DNA of 52,167 nt from an uncultured bacterium (lineage in GTDB: Bacteria; Planctomycetota; UBA1135; GCA-002686595): NCBI GenBank assembly GCA_938083085.1, contig CALLKX010000019.1, positions 1 through 52,167 on the forward strand, given 5' to 3'. Under the pieces are notes generated by a model. The model saw only the letters and a program-made list of their open reading frames with translations, was not told the DNA's origin and did not search any database. The stretch's first letter is position 1; each line of letters opens with the position of its first letter. The position numbers and the translations under genes are program-made. Shown here piece by piece: positions 28,400 through 36,976 of the stretch.

Positions 28400-30247
28400 A
28401 TGGCCCTCCAACGCATCGCCCGCCAGGTGATCCCCGTCGCCCTCCTGGCGAGCCTCCTCGGGGGGGCGATCTACGCCACCCGCGGGGCCCGCCTCGAGCC
28501 CGCGGACTTCGTGTTCAACAACGGCACCGAGGTCCAGACCCTGGACCCCGCGACCGTGACCGGGGTGCCTGAGGGGCGGGCCATCCGGATGCTCTTTGAG
28601 GGCCTCTTGGTGTCTCACCCTGAGACACTTGAACCTCTCCCAGGGGTCGCAGAGCGGTGGGAGGTCTCGGACGACGGCCTCGAGTACACGTTCCACCTGC
28701 GCCACGACGCCCTCTGGTCCAACGGCGACCAGGTCACCTCGGCGGACTTCATGTGGTCCTTCGAGCGCTTCCTCGACCCCCAGACGGCGGCCGAGTACGC
28801 CTACATGCTCTGGTACGTCGAGGGCGCCGAGGCCTTCACCACCGAGGTCGAGGACGGCCGCGCCGTGCACGGGTTCGACACCGTCGGGATCACCGCGCCC
28901 GATGAGTACACGCTCCGCTTCAGGCTGAAGGCGCCCACGCCGTTCTTCCTGGAGCTCATGGCCTTCTACCCGATGTTCCCGGTGAACCGCCGCAACATCG
29001 AGGAGGCCCAGGAGCGCTTCCCCGACCGCTGGCAGCAGCAGTGGCTGCGCCCCGAGAACATCGTCTGCAACGGGCCGTACGTGGTGGAGTTCCGCCGCGT
29101 GAACGACCGCATCCGCTTCGTCAAGAACCCCAGCTACTGGGACGCGGATAACGTCGCCTTCGAGACGGTCGACGCCCTGGCCGTGGAGTCGTACACGACG
29201 GCGCTCAACCTCTACCTCACGGGGGAGTGCCACTGGATCGACGTGCCGCCGGCCAACGTCATCCAGGAGCTGATGCCCCGGGAGGACTTCAACCCGATCC
29301 CCTACCTGGGCACGTACTTCTACCGGGTCAACGTCACCAAGCCGCCCCTGAACGACCCGCTCGTGCGGCGCGCCCTGTCCCTCACCATCCCGCGCAAGGA
29401 CATCTGCGAGAAGGTCACCAAGGCCGGCCAGGTCCCCGCCTACGCCCTCGTGCCCCCCGGCCTCGCGGGGTACACCAACGCGAACATGCCCCACGGGGCG
29501 AGCTACGAGGCGGACGTGGCAGAGGCCAAGCGGCTGATGGCAGAAGCCGGCTACGGTCCCGGCGGCAAGACCTTCCCCACGATCGAGATCCACTACAACA
29601 CCGCCGACGCGCACATGCAGATCGCGCTCGTCATCGCGGACGCGTGGTCCAAGTACCTGGGCATCAACGCCAAGCTCCTGAACCAGGAGTGGAAGGTGTA
29701 CCTCGACACCCAGTCCAACGTCGGCTACGACGTCTCGCGCTCCGCCTGGATCGGCGACTACGCGGACCCCAACAACTTCGTGGACCTGTTCGTCACCGGC
29801 GGCGAGAACAACAAGACCGGCTGGGGCAACGCGGACTACGACCGGCTGGTGCGCGACGCGGCCGCGGAGCTCGACCCGGCCAAGCGCATGGCCATGCTGC
29901 AGGCCGCCGAGGCCATCCTCGTGGACGAGCTGCCGGTGCTGCCCATCTACAACTACGTGACCCAGACCACCTTCAGCCCCCGCCTCGGGGGCTACTTCCC
30001 CAACGTCAAGGACGAGCACTTCCCGAAGTTCTGGTACTGGATGGATGAGGAGGAGCTGGCGGCGAAGCGCGCGGGGCACATGGGCCGGGACGACATGCAG
30101 GCCGTGGAGGCCTGGGGGCCCAAGGCCGGGCTGTACCCGCCGGCACATCCCAAGGGCCGCGCCCGCGTCTCGAATGAAGGCCCCCCACTGAATGAAGCCC
30201 CGCCGCTGAATGAAGCCCCGCCGCTGAATGAAGAGGGAGGAGACTGA
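28400..30247 (+). CDS. Peptide ABC transporter substrate-binding protein (OppA-like, family 5)
   Basis: A 615-residue binding protein heading the plus-strand operon. It starts with one hydrophobic segment (VIPVALLASLLGGAIYATRG) without a clear cleavage site or lipobox, so it may stay membrane-anchored. Family 5 motifs are clear: EVQTLDPATVTGVPEGRAI, LFEGLLVSHPET, LRHDALWSNGDQVTSADF and WIGDYADPNNFVDLFV. The last is typical of OppA/MppA-type oligopeptide binders. It is quite different from the binding protein of the minus-strand operon, so the two importers probably differ in substrate. The tail is a repeated NEAPPL sequence. It ends three bases before the permease ATG. The 254-nt divergent gap upstream has a possible TAGACT -10 (28353-28358). 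Confidence 0.93.
   Translation: MALQRIARQVIPVALLASLLGGAIYATRGARLEPADFVFNNGTEVQTLDPATVTGVPEGRAIRMLFEGLLVSHPETLEPLPGVAERWEVSDDGLEYTFHLRHDALWSNGDQVTSADFMWSFERFLDPQTAAEYAYMLWYVEGAEAFTTEVEDGRAVHGFDTVGITAPDEYTLRFRLKAPTPFFLELMAFYPMFPVNRRNIEEAQERFPDRWQQQWLRPENIVCNGPYVVEFRRVNDRIRFVKNPSYWDADNVAFETVDALAVESYTTALNLYLTGECHWIDVPPANVIQELMPREDFNPIPYLGTYFYRVNVTKPPLNDPLVRRALSLTIPRKDICEKVTKAGQVPAYALVPPGLAGYTNANMPHGASYEADVAEAKRLMAEAGYGPGGKTFPTIEIHYNTADAHMQIALVIADAWSKYLGINAKLLNQEWKVYLDTQSNVGYDVSRSAWIGDYADPNNFVDLFVTGGENNKTGWGNADYDRLVRDAAAELDPAKRMAMLQAAEAILVDELPVLPIYNYVTQTTFSPRLGGYFPNVKDEHFPKFWYWMDEEELAAKRAGHMGRDDMQAVEAWGPKAGLYPPAHPKGRARVSNEGPPLNEAPPLNEAPPLNEEGGD
30173..30226 (+). repeat. In-frame 18-bp tandem repeat at the end of the oppA-like gene
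   Basis: Three 18-base units (consensus AATGAAGCCCCGCCGCTG) encode NEGPPL-NEAPPL-NEAPPL, followed by a partial copy just before the stop. They lie outside the folded binding domain. Confidence 0.85.
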
Positions 30248-30250
30248 GCC

Positions 30251-31282
30251 ATGCTGCGCTTCCTCGCCCGCCGCTTCCTGTGGTTCGTCATCACCATCTC
30301 GACCGTGATGACCGTGTCCTTCTTCCTGATGCACTCGGTGAAGGGCGGCCCCTTCGATGGGGAGCGCAAGCTCGACCCCGTCATCGAGGCCAACATCAAG
30401 GCCCGCTACCACCTGGACTGGCCGCTCTGGCGCCAATACCTGCAGTACGTCGGCCCGTTCAACCTGGACGACCAGCGCGCCCTCGCCGCCTTCGATGAGG
30501 AGGGCGGGTTCTCGCTCTGGCGCTCGGAGGGCGCCGAGGGCGAGCCCACCCGCGCCTTCGGAGGCGTGCTCACCGGGGACTTCGGCCCCTCGTTCCGCTA
30601 CAAGGACTTCACGGTCAACGACATCCTCGAGGAGAGCCTGCCGATCTCCGCCCTGCTCGGGGTGCTGTCCATGATGTTCGCCGTCGCCCTGGGCGTGTCC
30701 GCGGGTATCGCCTCGGCCCTGCGACCAGGCTCGGGCATCGACCTGACCCTGCGCATCGCGGCCACCGGCGGCATCGCGCTCCCCAACTTCGTGATCGCGA
30801 GCTTCCTGGTGATCCTGTTCGTGTTCCTGATCCCGCTCCTGCCGGTGGCCGGCTGGGGCACGATCCAGCACATGCTCCTCCCCGGCTTCTGCCTCGGGCT
30901 CGTGTTCGCCGCCTACATCGCGCGCCTCACCCGCACGGGCATGCTCGAGACCCTGAGCGCCGACTACATCCGGACCGCCCACGCCAAGGGCCTCGCGCCC
31001 CGCACGGTGGTCATGCGGCACGCCCTCAAGGGCGGGCTGCTCCCAGTGGTCTCCTACCTTGGCCCCGCCACCGCGGGCATCCTCACGGGCAGCCTCGTGA
31101 TCGAGAAGATCTTCTTCATCCCCGGCACCGGCTCGCACTTCATCAACGCCGCGACGAACCGGGACTACACCCTCGCCATGGGCGTGACGATCCTCTTCAC
31201 GGTGCTCGTCTACACCCTCAACACGGTGGTCGACATGGCGTACACGCTGCTCGACCCCCGGATCAAGCTGGAGGACGAGTGA
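30251..31282 (+). CDS. Peptide ABC transporter permease, B subunit
   Basis: A 343-residue permease of normal size for DppB/OppB. TM1 is FLWFVITISTVMTVSFFLM. The outer loop contains RYHLDWPLWRQYLQYVGPFN and then an extra segment of about 35 residues (LDDQRALAAFDEEGGFSLW and on) before the conserved TGDFGPSFRYKD. The coupling loop is DYIRTAHAKGLAPRTVVMRHALK and the C-terminus is TLLDPRIKLEDE. The start of the inserted segment shares YVGPxNL with the larger B permease of the other operon. The stop is followed one base later by the next ATG. Confidence 0.95.
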   Translation: MLRFLARRFLWFVITISTVMTVSFFLMHSVKGGPFDGERKLDPVIEANIKARYHLDWPLWRQYLQYVGPFNLDDQRALAAFDEEGGFSLWRSEGAEGEPTRAFGGVLTGDFGPSFRYKDFTVNDILEESLPISALLGVLSMMFAVALGVSAGIASALRPGSGIDLTLRIAATGGIALPNFVIASFLVILFVFLIPLLPVAGWGTIQHMLLPGFCLGLVFAAYIARLTRTGMLETLSADYIRTAHAKGLAPRTVVMRHALKGGLLPVVSYLGPATAGILTGSLVIEKIFFIPGTGSHFINAATNRDYTLAMGVTILFTVLVYTLNTVVDMAYTLLDPRIKLEDE

Positions 31283-31283
31283 G

Positions 31284-33080
31284 ATGAGCGACCCCAATCA
31301 AACCTCACGCTGGTCCATCGACGAGGCCGAGCTCGCGCGGCTCACGAAGGAGGCGCGCCAGTTCAAGGGCGAGAGCCTGTGGTCCGACGCGTGGCGCCGG
31401 CTCCGCCGCAACCGCACGGCCTTCTTCGCGCTGCTGTTCCTGGCCGCCTTCGGCGTGATCTCTCTGCTCGCGCCGTTCCTGCCCATCCCCTCCCCCAAGG
31501 CCATCTCCCTGCGCGATGAGCCGGGGACGCCCGAGTGGTTCTGGAGCATCCCGGCCGCGCCGACCAAGGCCCCCGACCGCGGCGCAGCCACGACGCGCGC
31601 CACGCGCAACCTCTGGAACAACGGCTGGCGCCACCGCTCCACCGTGATCTTCGCCGCCAACGACGAGGGCGCCGCGGAAGAGGCCCGCGCCCGCGTCGCG
31701 GAGGTCAGCGCCCGCGGCGCGGTGCTCGAGACCTACCCCGCCGAAGAGGGGGCCGGCCTCGCGGTCTACGCCTCGGTCCCGATGCTCGAGGGCGACGCCC
31801 CCGAGGTGGACTACGGCGTGACCGACATCCGTGGCACGGCCACCTGCTGGGAGGTCTTCACCTCGGGCGCCGAGGAAGCCACCGGGGCGGTCCACTCCCT
31901 GCGCCTCGAGGGCGCAGACGGCGCCGCGTTCGACCCGGCGCGGGTGTCCGGCTGGTCCGTGGAGGCCCGCGGCCGCTCGATCCGCCTGTTCCTGAGCCGC
32001 GCGGAGGCCCGACCTGGCCTCGGGGACTGGGTCGTCGCCTACCGCCTCTCCGCCGAGCTCGACTCGCTCCCGACCGCGGTGTTGCTGGACGGGACGCTCC
32101 TGGCGGGCTCGGCCGCGGTCTCCTGGGAGGGCACCCCCCGTGGCGCCCAGACCGTCAAGGCCGAGCTGCTCGAGGGGGTCGAGGCCATGGACCTCGGCCG
32201 CCAGGTGGCCGCCTCTCTCGCGACGTCCCCCATCGACGGTGTCACCTACATGGAGATCCGCCACGAGGATGGGTACTGGGAGTTCAAGGGGCTGGTGGGC
32301 GCCATGGACCGCGCCCTGCGCCGGGCCCGCATCGCCACCTTTGGCCTGTGGCAAACGGGCAACTGGATGGGCACCGACGGCCAGGGCCGCGACCTGCTCG
32401 CGCGCATCGTGTGGGGCAGCCGGACCTCGATCATTGTCGGGATCATCGCGTCCCTGTGCTCGCTCCTGATCGGCGTCCTGTACGGCGCCTTCTCGGGCTA
32501 CATGGGCGGGCGCATCGACAACCTGATGATGCGCATCGTCGACGTGCTGTACTCGATCCCGTTCATCTTCGTGGTCATCTTCCTGATCACGGTCGTCAAC
32601 GAGTACCGCACGGAGCTCGAGGACCAGTTCGGCATCGACCGGGAGAAGATCTTCTTCCTGGTCATCGGCGCCATCTACTGGCTGACCATGGCCCGCGTGG
32701 TGCGCGGCCAGGTCCTGAGCCTCAAGAACACGGAGTTCATCGAGGCGGCGCGCGTCATCGGCGCGTCGACCACACGCATCCTGCTGTCCCACGTCGTGCC
32801 CAACGTCCTCTCCATCGTGATCGTCTACCTGACCCTCACGATCCCGGCGGTGATGCTCTTCGAGGCCTTCCTCTCGTTCCTGGGCCTGGGCATCGAGCCC
32901 CCCAAGGTCAGCTGGGGCCTGCTCGCCGTGGACGGCACCCAGGCCATCAACCCGATCAAGATCTACTGGTGGCTGGTGGTCTTCCCCGCCGCCGCCATGG
33001 GCTCCACCCTGCTGGCCCTCAACATCCTCGGCGACGGACTCCGCGACGCCCTCGACCCCAAGCTGAGGGGGAAGAACTGA
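31284..33080 (+). CDS. Peptide ABC transporter permease, C subunit, with a large insertion
   Basis: A 598-residue permease, about twice normal length. TM1 (about 46-66, FFALLFLAAFGVISLLAPF) is followed by about 290 residues with no obvious membrane helix. These look like a mixed alpha/beta soluble domain (for example STVIFAANDEGAAEEARARV and GTATCWEVFTSGAEEATG). The core resumes at GTDGQGRDLLARIVWGSR (363), a variant of the HPLGTDxxGRD motif without the leading HPL. The coupling loop is TEFIEAARVIGASTTRILLS. It ends GDGLRDALDPKLRGKN, typical of the family. The stop overlaps the next ATG (TGATG). The insert differs in content from the one in the other C permease. Confidence 0.93.
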   Translation: MSDPNQTSRWSIDEAELARLTKEARQFKGESLWSDAWRRLRRNRTAFFALLFLAAFGVISLLAPFLPIPSPKAISLRDEPGTPEWFWSIPAAPTKAPDRGAATTRATRNLWNNGWRHRSTVIFAANDEGAAEEARARVAEVSARGAVLETYPAEEGAGLAVYASVPMLEGDAPEVDYGVTDIRGTATCWEVFTSGAEEATGAVHSLRLEGADGAAFDPARVSGWSVEARGRSIRLFLSRAEARPGLGDWVVAYRLSAELDSLPTAVLLDGTLLAGSAAVSWEGTPRGAQTVKAELLEGVEAMDLGRQVAASLATSPIDGVTYMEIRHEDGYWEFKGLVGAMDRALRRARIATFGLWQTGNWMGTDGQGRDLLARIVWGSRTSIIVGIIASLCSLLIGVLYGAFSGYMGGRIDNLMMRIVDVLYSIPFIFVVIFLITVVNEYRTELEDQFGIDREKIFFLVIGAIYWLTMARVVRGQVLSLKNTEFIEAARVIGASTTRILLSHVVPNVLSIVIVYLTLTIPAVMLFEAFLSFLGLGIEPPKVSWGLLAVDGTQAINPIKIYWWLVVFPAAAMGSTLLALNILGDGLRDALDPKLRGKN

Positions 33081-34075
33081 TGCCGATCCTCGACGTACAG
33101 AATCTCCGGGTGCGCTTCGAGACCCACCACGGCGTCGTGCGCGCGGTGGATGGCGTGTCGTTCTCCCTCGAGGAGGGCGAGACCCTCGGTCTCGTGGGCG
33201 AGTCGGGCTCCGGCAAGTCCGTCACGAACCTGGCGCTCATGGGCCTGATCCCCAGCCCCCCGGGCGTCGTCGAGGCCGACGCCATGCGGTTCGAGGACCG
33301 GGACCTGCTGGGCCTCAGCGACGCGGAGCTACGGTCCGTCCGCGGGAACGAGATCTCCATGATCTTCCAGGACCCGATGACCTCCCTGAACCCCCTGCTC
33401 ACGGTGGGGCGTCAGCTCACCGAGGTCCTCGAGGTCCACGAGCGCGTCTCCCGCCGCGAGGCGCGCAGGCGCGCGGCGGCGGGACTCGGCGACGTGGGGA
33501 TCCCCGAGCCGGAGCGCCGCCTGGACCAGTACCCCCACGAGCTCTCCGGCGGCATGCGCCAGCGCGTCATGATCGCCATGGGGCTCCTGTGCCGCCCGAA
33601 GATCCTCCTGGCGGACGAGCCCACCACGGCCCTCGACGTGACCATCCAGGCCCAGATCCTGGAGCTCATGCAGAAGCTCCAGCACGAGTACGGCACGGCC
33701 ATCCTCCTGGTCACCCACGACCTCGGCGTCGTGGCCGGCATGAGCGACCGCGTCAACGTCATGTACGCGGGGCGCCTCGCCGAGACCGCGGGGGCCATCG
33801 AGCTCTTCGACGACCCGCGCCACCCCTACACCCGCGGCCTCCTCGGGAGCGTCCCGCGGCTGAGCGGCGACACCGACGCGGACCTCGACTCCATCATGGG
33901 CTCGCCCCCCGACCTCGCCGACCTCCCGGCGGGCTGCGCGTTCCGGCCCCGCTGCACCTTCGAGACCGAGCGCTGCGCCGCGGAGGCGCCGCCCCTGTTC
34001 GACCTCGGCGGCGGCCGGAGCTCGGCCTGCCTCGAGCGCGACGCCCTCGGCCAGCACCATGGAGGTGCACAGTGA
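33080..34075 (+). CDS. Peptide ABC transporter ATP-binding protein (DppD/OppD type)
   Basis: A 331-residue ATPase. Walker A is GESGSGKSV, the signature is [19 protein letters not shown], Walker B is [12 protein letters not shown], and the switch is [12 protein letters not shown]. The C-terminal Cys motif is [18 protein letters not shown]. The start ATG at 33080 overlaps the permease stop. The reading frame is open far upstream, but that part is only a shadow of the permease. The stop overlaps the GTG of the next gene. Confidence 0.96.
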   Translation: MPILDVQNLRVRFETHHGVVRAVDGVSFSLEEGETLGLVGESGSGKSVTNLALMGLIPSPPGVVEADAMRFEDRDLLGLSDAELRSVRGNEISMIFQDPMTSLNPLLTVGRQLTEVLEVHERVSRREARRRAAAGLGDVGIPEPERRLDQYPHELSGGMRQRVMIAMGLLCRPKILLADEPTTALDVTIQAQILELMQKLQHEYGTAILLVTHDLGVVAGMSDRVNVMYAGRLAETAGAIELFDDPRHPYTRGLLGSVPRLSGDTDADLDSIMGSPPDLADLPAGCAFRPRCTFETERCAAEAPPLFDLGGGRSSACLERDALGQHHGGAQ

Positions 34076-35052
34076 GCGCTCCCCTGCTCGAGGTCCAGGA
34101 CCTCCACAAGCACTTCGAGGTCGGCTCACCCGGCCTCTTCGGCGGCCAACGGGAGGTCCTGCGCGCCGTGGACGGCGTCTCGTTCGAGCTCGCTCGCGGC
34201 GAGACCCTCGGCCTCGTCGGCGAGTCGGGCTGCGGCAAGAGCACCTGCGCGCGCACCCTGGTCGGCCTCTACCCGCCCACCTCGGGCCGGGTGATGTACG
34301 AGGGCGAGGAGATCAGCAACCTCTCCCACCGGGACCGTGCGCCCTTCCGCCGCAAGATCCAGATGATCTTCCAGGACCCCTACGCGTCCCTGGACCCGCG
34401 GCAGACCGTCTCCTCCATCCTCACCGAGCCCCTGCGCATCCACCGCCTCGCCCGACCGCGCGAGCGGCGGCTGCGGGCCATGCAGCTGCTGGACGCCGTG
34501 GGTCTCAACCCGAGGCACATCCACCGCTTCCCGCACGAGTTCTCCGGCGGCCAGCGCCAACGCATCGGCATCGCGCGGGCCCTCGCCCTGGAGCCGGACC
34601 TCATCATCTGCGACGAGCCGGTGAGCGCCCTCGACGTCTCCATCCAGGCCCAGGTGGTGAACCTCCTCGGGGAACTCCAGGAGCGCTTCGATCTCGCCTA
34701 CCTCTTCATCGCCCACGACCTCGCGGTCGTCCGCCACATCTGCGATCGGGTCGCGGTCATGTACCTCGGCAAGGTGGTCGAGATCGCCGAGCGCGACGCC
34801 CTCTTCGACGACCCGCGCCACCCCTATACCCGCGCGCTGCTCTCCGCCGTGCCGCACCCCGACCCGCGCATCGAGCGCGGCCGGCAGCGGATCGTGCTCG
34901 AGGGCGACGTGCCCTCCCCACTCAACCCGCCGACCGGCTGCCGCTTCCACCCGCGCTGTGTCGAGCGCGGCAACGTTGCGGGGGATCGCTGCGAGACCAC
35001 GGAGCCGGCGCTCGGTTCGAGGAGCGCTTGCCACCTCGAAGCCGAGGTATGA
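34072..35052 (+). CDS. Peptide ABC transporter ATP-binding protein (DppF/OppF type)
   Basis: A 326-residue ATPase completing the second importer. Walker A is GESGCGKST, the signature is [19 protein letters not shown], Walker B is [12 protein letters not shown], and the switch is FIAHDLAVV. The C-terminal motif is [16 protein letters not shown]. The start is GTG at 34072: GGAGG at 34061-34065 lies 6 nt upstream and the GTG overlaps the previous stop (GTGA). No ATG fits this position. It is the last gene of the operon, and a strong terminator lies 210 nt downstream. Confidence 0.95.
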   Translation: MSAPLLEVQDLHKHFEVGSPGLFGGQREVLRAVDGVSFELARGETLGLVGESGCGKSTCARTLVGLYPPTSGRVMYEGEEISNLSHRDRAPFRRKIQMIFQDPYASLDPRQTVSSILTEPLRIHRLARPRERRLRAMQLLDAVGLNPRHIHRFPHEFSGGQRQRIGIARALALEPDLIICDEPVSALDVSIQAQVVNLLGELQERFDLAYLFIAHDLAVVRHICDRVAVMYLGKVVEIAERDALFDDPRHPYTRALLSAVPHPDPRIERGRQRIVLEGDVPSPLNPPTGCRFHPRCVERGNVAGDRCETTEPALGSRSACHLEAEV

Positions 35053-35261
35053 GCCACGTCTCGCTTTTGTAACCGAAGCCCCACCGAACACCCCACGGGC
35101 ACCGCGAACACGGAATCCGCGGTGCACCTTGTCGCAGCGAATAACGGTCTCCGAGGGAATTCGAGCGAGAGCGGTTACCTCCGCTACCCCCGCGCCTATT
35201 CAACCTCGGAAAGGCAGGTGAGCCCGGGAAGGCTCATCGAAGGAGCAGTAAGGAGCTCTGT
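35053..35261 (+). other. Structured gene-free region before the terminator, possible small RNA
   Basis: A 209-nt stretch with no coding sequence that I can support. It has a GCACCGCG/CGCGGTGC hairpin (35099-35106 with 35118-35125) and a TGAGCC/GGCTCA hairpin near 35218-35236. It ends at an intrinsic terminator. It could be an untranslated tail of the peptide operon or an independent small RNA. It resembles no family well enough to name. Confidence 0.3.
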
Positions 35262-35304
35262 CGCGGGACTGACAGTCTGTTGACTGGCAGTCCCGCGCTT
35301 TTTT
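35262..35304 (+). terminator. Strong intrinsic terminator of the plus-strand peptide operon
   Basis: CGCGGGACTGACAGTC (35262-35277) pairs with GACTGGCAGTCCCGCG (35282-35297) with one mismatch around TGTT, followed by C and six T (35299-35304). This is a canonical Rho-independent terminator. The 252 nt beyond it, to the end of the convergent lipid kinase gene, show no feature. Confidence 0.9.
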
Positions 35305-35556
35305 GGCCCTCCGTCTCGTCTGGCACCCGTGTCCGCCAGCCGAGCGGTTGAGCCGCGCCCCGTGGGATCGGCACCGTACAACGCCTTGCATGCCGCTCGT
35401 GCCAAGGGCCACAGGAAGCGGCAGCTCGCAGACGTGACCCACGCAGGGCTGATCCACGCAGAGAGACTCCTCGAAGGGCAAGACCGTCTGCGAAGGGCGC
35501 TCTTCCGGCCCGCCCCGCGCAGCTCGCGCGCCTTACCCTTCAGGGCGCCGCGCGCC

Positions 35557-36498
35557 TCAGGCGTCGAGCCTTCCGATCAGCCGCAGCGCGCCGGCCCGGA
35601 GCCCGAGTTCGACCTCTCGCGCCGCCACCATCCGGTCGCCGTCGAGCTGCCACGCGATGGGCGGCTGGCCGGGAAGCGAGGCGATGCGCACGCTGCCGCC
35701 AGGCGTATCGGTCGCGAGCCGAATCGAAATGGGACACTGCAGCTGGGCGAGGGCGAGCACCGCAGCGCCCACCAGCGGATTCGCCCGCTCGCGCACGTGG
35801 ACGTCGAGCCGCCCGTCATCTGGCCGTGCCCTTGGAGAGAGCCACATGGACTTGCCGTAGGTGCGGGTGTTCGAGACCACGGTGGAGACCGCCCGCCTCC
35901 CCGCGGGGCTGCCCTCGACCGAGACCTCGAAGCGCGGCGGCGCGAGCCGCAAGAGCTCTCGCACGCCGCACCAACCATAGAGGGAGTTGGCGGACCATCG
36001 GTACCAGCGAGCCCCCATCCGCGACGCGCGCGCGGCGTCGATCCTGGCGGAGATCCCCGCGTCGAAGCCGAAGCCCGCCATGGCGAGGAAGACCTCCTCG
36101 GCGCCACCGTCCGCCCGCGCCCGCCCGGCATCCCAGGCCACGGCGCCCGACGCGGCGATCACGTCGATGGCCGCCATCGGGTCCAGCGGTAGGCCGAGCT
36201 CTCGGGCCACCACGTTCCCGGTGCCGAAGGGCAGCACGCCGAGCTCGGGCCGGTCCCGCGCGTCGAGCTCTAGCAGCCCCGCCGCCGCCTCGCGCAGCGA
36301 GCCGTCCCCGCCGAGGACCAGGACGCGATCGACCTCGCCGGCGACCTCCGCGGCCAGCTCCCGGATGTGGCCCGCGCGCTCCGAGCGCCGCTCGAAGGAC
36401 CCGTGCCCGAGCGCCTGTAGCCGCGCGCCGACGGATCCCGCGACCTGCACCGCGCGGCCTCGGCCGGCGATCGGGTTGAAGAGCACGGCGTACCTCAC
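35557..36498 (-). CDS. Diacylglycerol/lipid kinase family protein (DAGK catalytic domain)
   Basis: A 313-residue cytosolic kinase of the DgkB/YegS type. The N-terminal motif NPIAGRGRA and the nucleotide-binding VLGGDGSLREAAAGLL are diagnostic, followed by LGVLPFGTGNVVARELGLP. The C-terminal half has AMAGFGFDAGISARID and a beta-sandwich region ending WQLDGDRMVAAREVELGL. Members phosphorylate diacylglycerol or related lipids to recycle them in membrane synthesis; the exact lipid cannot be told here. The start is GTG 36498, five bases after the crcB stop begins, so the two genes form a tight operon. The N-terminal GKVxVIxNP-type strand is intact, which supports this start. Confidence 0.9.
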   Translation of the reverse strand: MRYAVLFNPIAGRGRAVQVAGSVGARLQALGHGSFERRSERAGHIRELAAEVAGEVDRVLVLGGDGSLREAAAGLLELDARDRPELGVLPFGTGNVVARELGLPLDPMAAIDVIAASGAVAWDAGRARADGGAEEVFLAMAGFGFDAGISARIDAARASRMGARWYRWSANSLYGWCGVRELLRLAPPRFEVSVEGSPAGRRAVSTVVSNTRTYGKSMWLSPRARPDDGRLDVHVRERANPLVGAAVLALAQLQCPISIRLATDTPGGSVRIASLPGQPPIAWQLDGDRMVAAREVELGLRAGALRLIGRLDA

Positions 36499-36502
36499 GG
36501 GC

Positions 36503-36859
36503 TCAGCCGACCAGCGCCATCCCCAGCCGCGCGGCGCCCACGGCGAGCACGACGTTCAGGGCCACCACCAGCGCCGCCGTCCCCATGGAGCCGTCCCGCA
36601 TCAGCAGGACCACCTCCAGGCTGAAGGTGCTGAAGGTGGTGAGCGCCCCGAGCAGTCCCACCGCCACGAACTGGCGATGGGACTCGTGGCCGTTGCCCGC
36701 CTCGATCCAGGCCCAAAGGGCACCGATGGCGAGGCTGCCCATCACGTTCACCAGCAGCGTCCCGAAGGGCAGCGCGGCGCCCGCCAGCGCCCGCGACACG
36801 CCGTAGCGCGCCACGGCGCCGATGAATCCACCGCAGCCCACAAAGAGGAGGTCCCGCAT
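36503..36859 (-). CDS. crcB: Fluoride ion channel CrcB/Fluc
   Basis: A 118-residue membrane protein with four helices. It has the family motifs GGFIGAVARYGVSR, GTLLVNVMGSLAIGALW and GLLGALTTFSTFSLEV. The conserved Asn in LVNVMG and the TTFSTFS stretch line the fluoride pore in Fluc channels. A single gene implies a homodimeric channel that exports fluoride. It is first in a two-gene unit with the lipid kinase. I looked for a fluoride riboswitch in the 117 nt upstream and did not find one; instead a TATGCT hexamer ends 8 nt before the ATG. Confidence 0.94.
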   Translation of the reverse strand: MRDLLFVGCGGFIGAVARYGVSRALAGAALPFGTLLVNVMGSLAIGALWAWIEAGNGHESHRQFVAVGLLGALTTFSTFSLEVVLLMRDGSMGTAALVVALNVVLAVGAARLGMALVG

Positions 36860-36867
36860 GGCGAGCG

Positions 36868-36873
36868 AGCATA
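36868..36873 (-). promoter_or_regulatory. Candidate -10 element just upstream of crcB
   Basis: TATGCT on the minus strand, 8 nt before ATG 36859. Transcription would start at or next to the start codon, giving a leaderless message. A weak -35-like AGGACA lies 18 nt upstream. Confidence 0.45.
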
Positions 36874-36976
36874 CGGGAAGGCAGCCCCCGCTGTCCTCGC
36901 CCCGCGGGCCAGCTCGGAGATGGACGGCAACCAGCCCCCGGCGAGGCCCCAGCCGAGCCCCCCCAGGACCCGCCGC

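Noticed and set aside
28352..31297. 981-codon minus-strand open frame opposite the plus-strand peptide operon
   Set aside because: The translation has no recognisable domain, and the opposite strand encodes an unmistakable binding protein and permease.
35150..35261. SRP RNA or glycine riboswitch suggested by CGAAGGAGCAG and flanking hairpins
   Set aside because: The SRP GGAA-tetraloop context and the second half of the glycine aptamer cannot be aligned; only a short string resembles either.
36860..36976. Fluoride riboswitch upstream of crcB
   Set aside because: I looked for the conserved fluoride aptamer motifs and did not find them; a -10-like element sits directly before the ATG, leaving no room for a leader.
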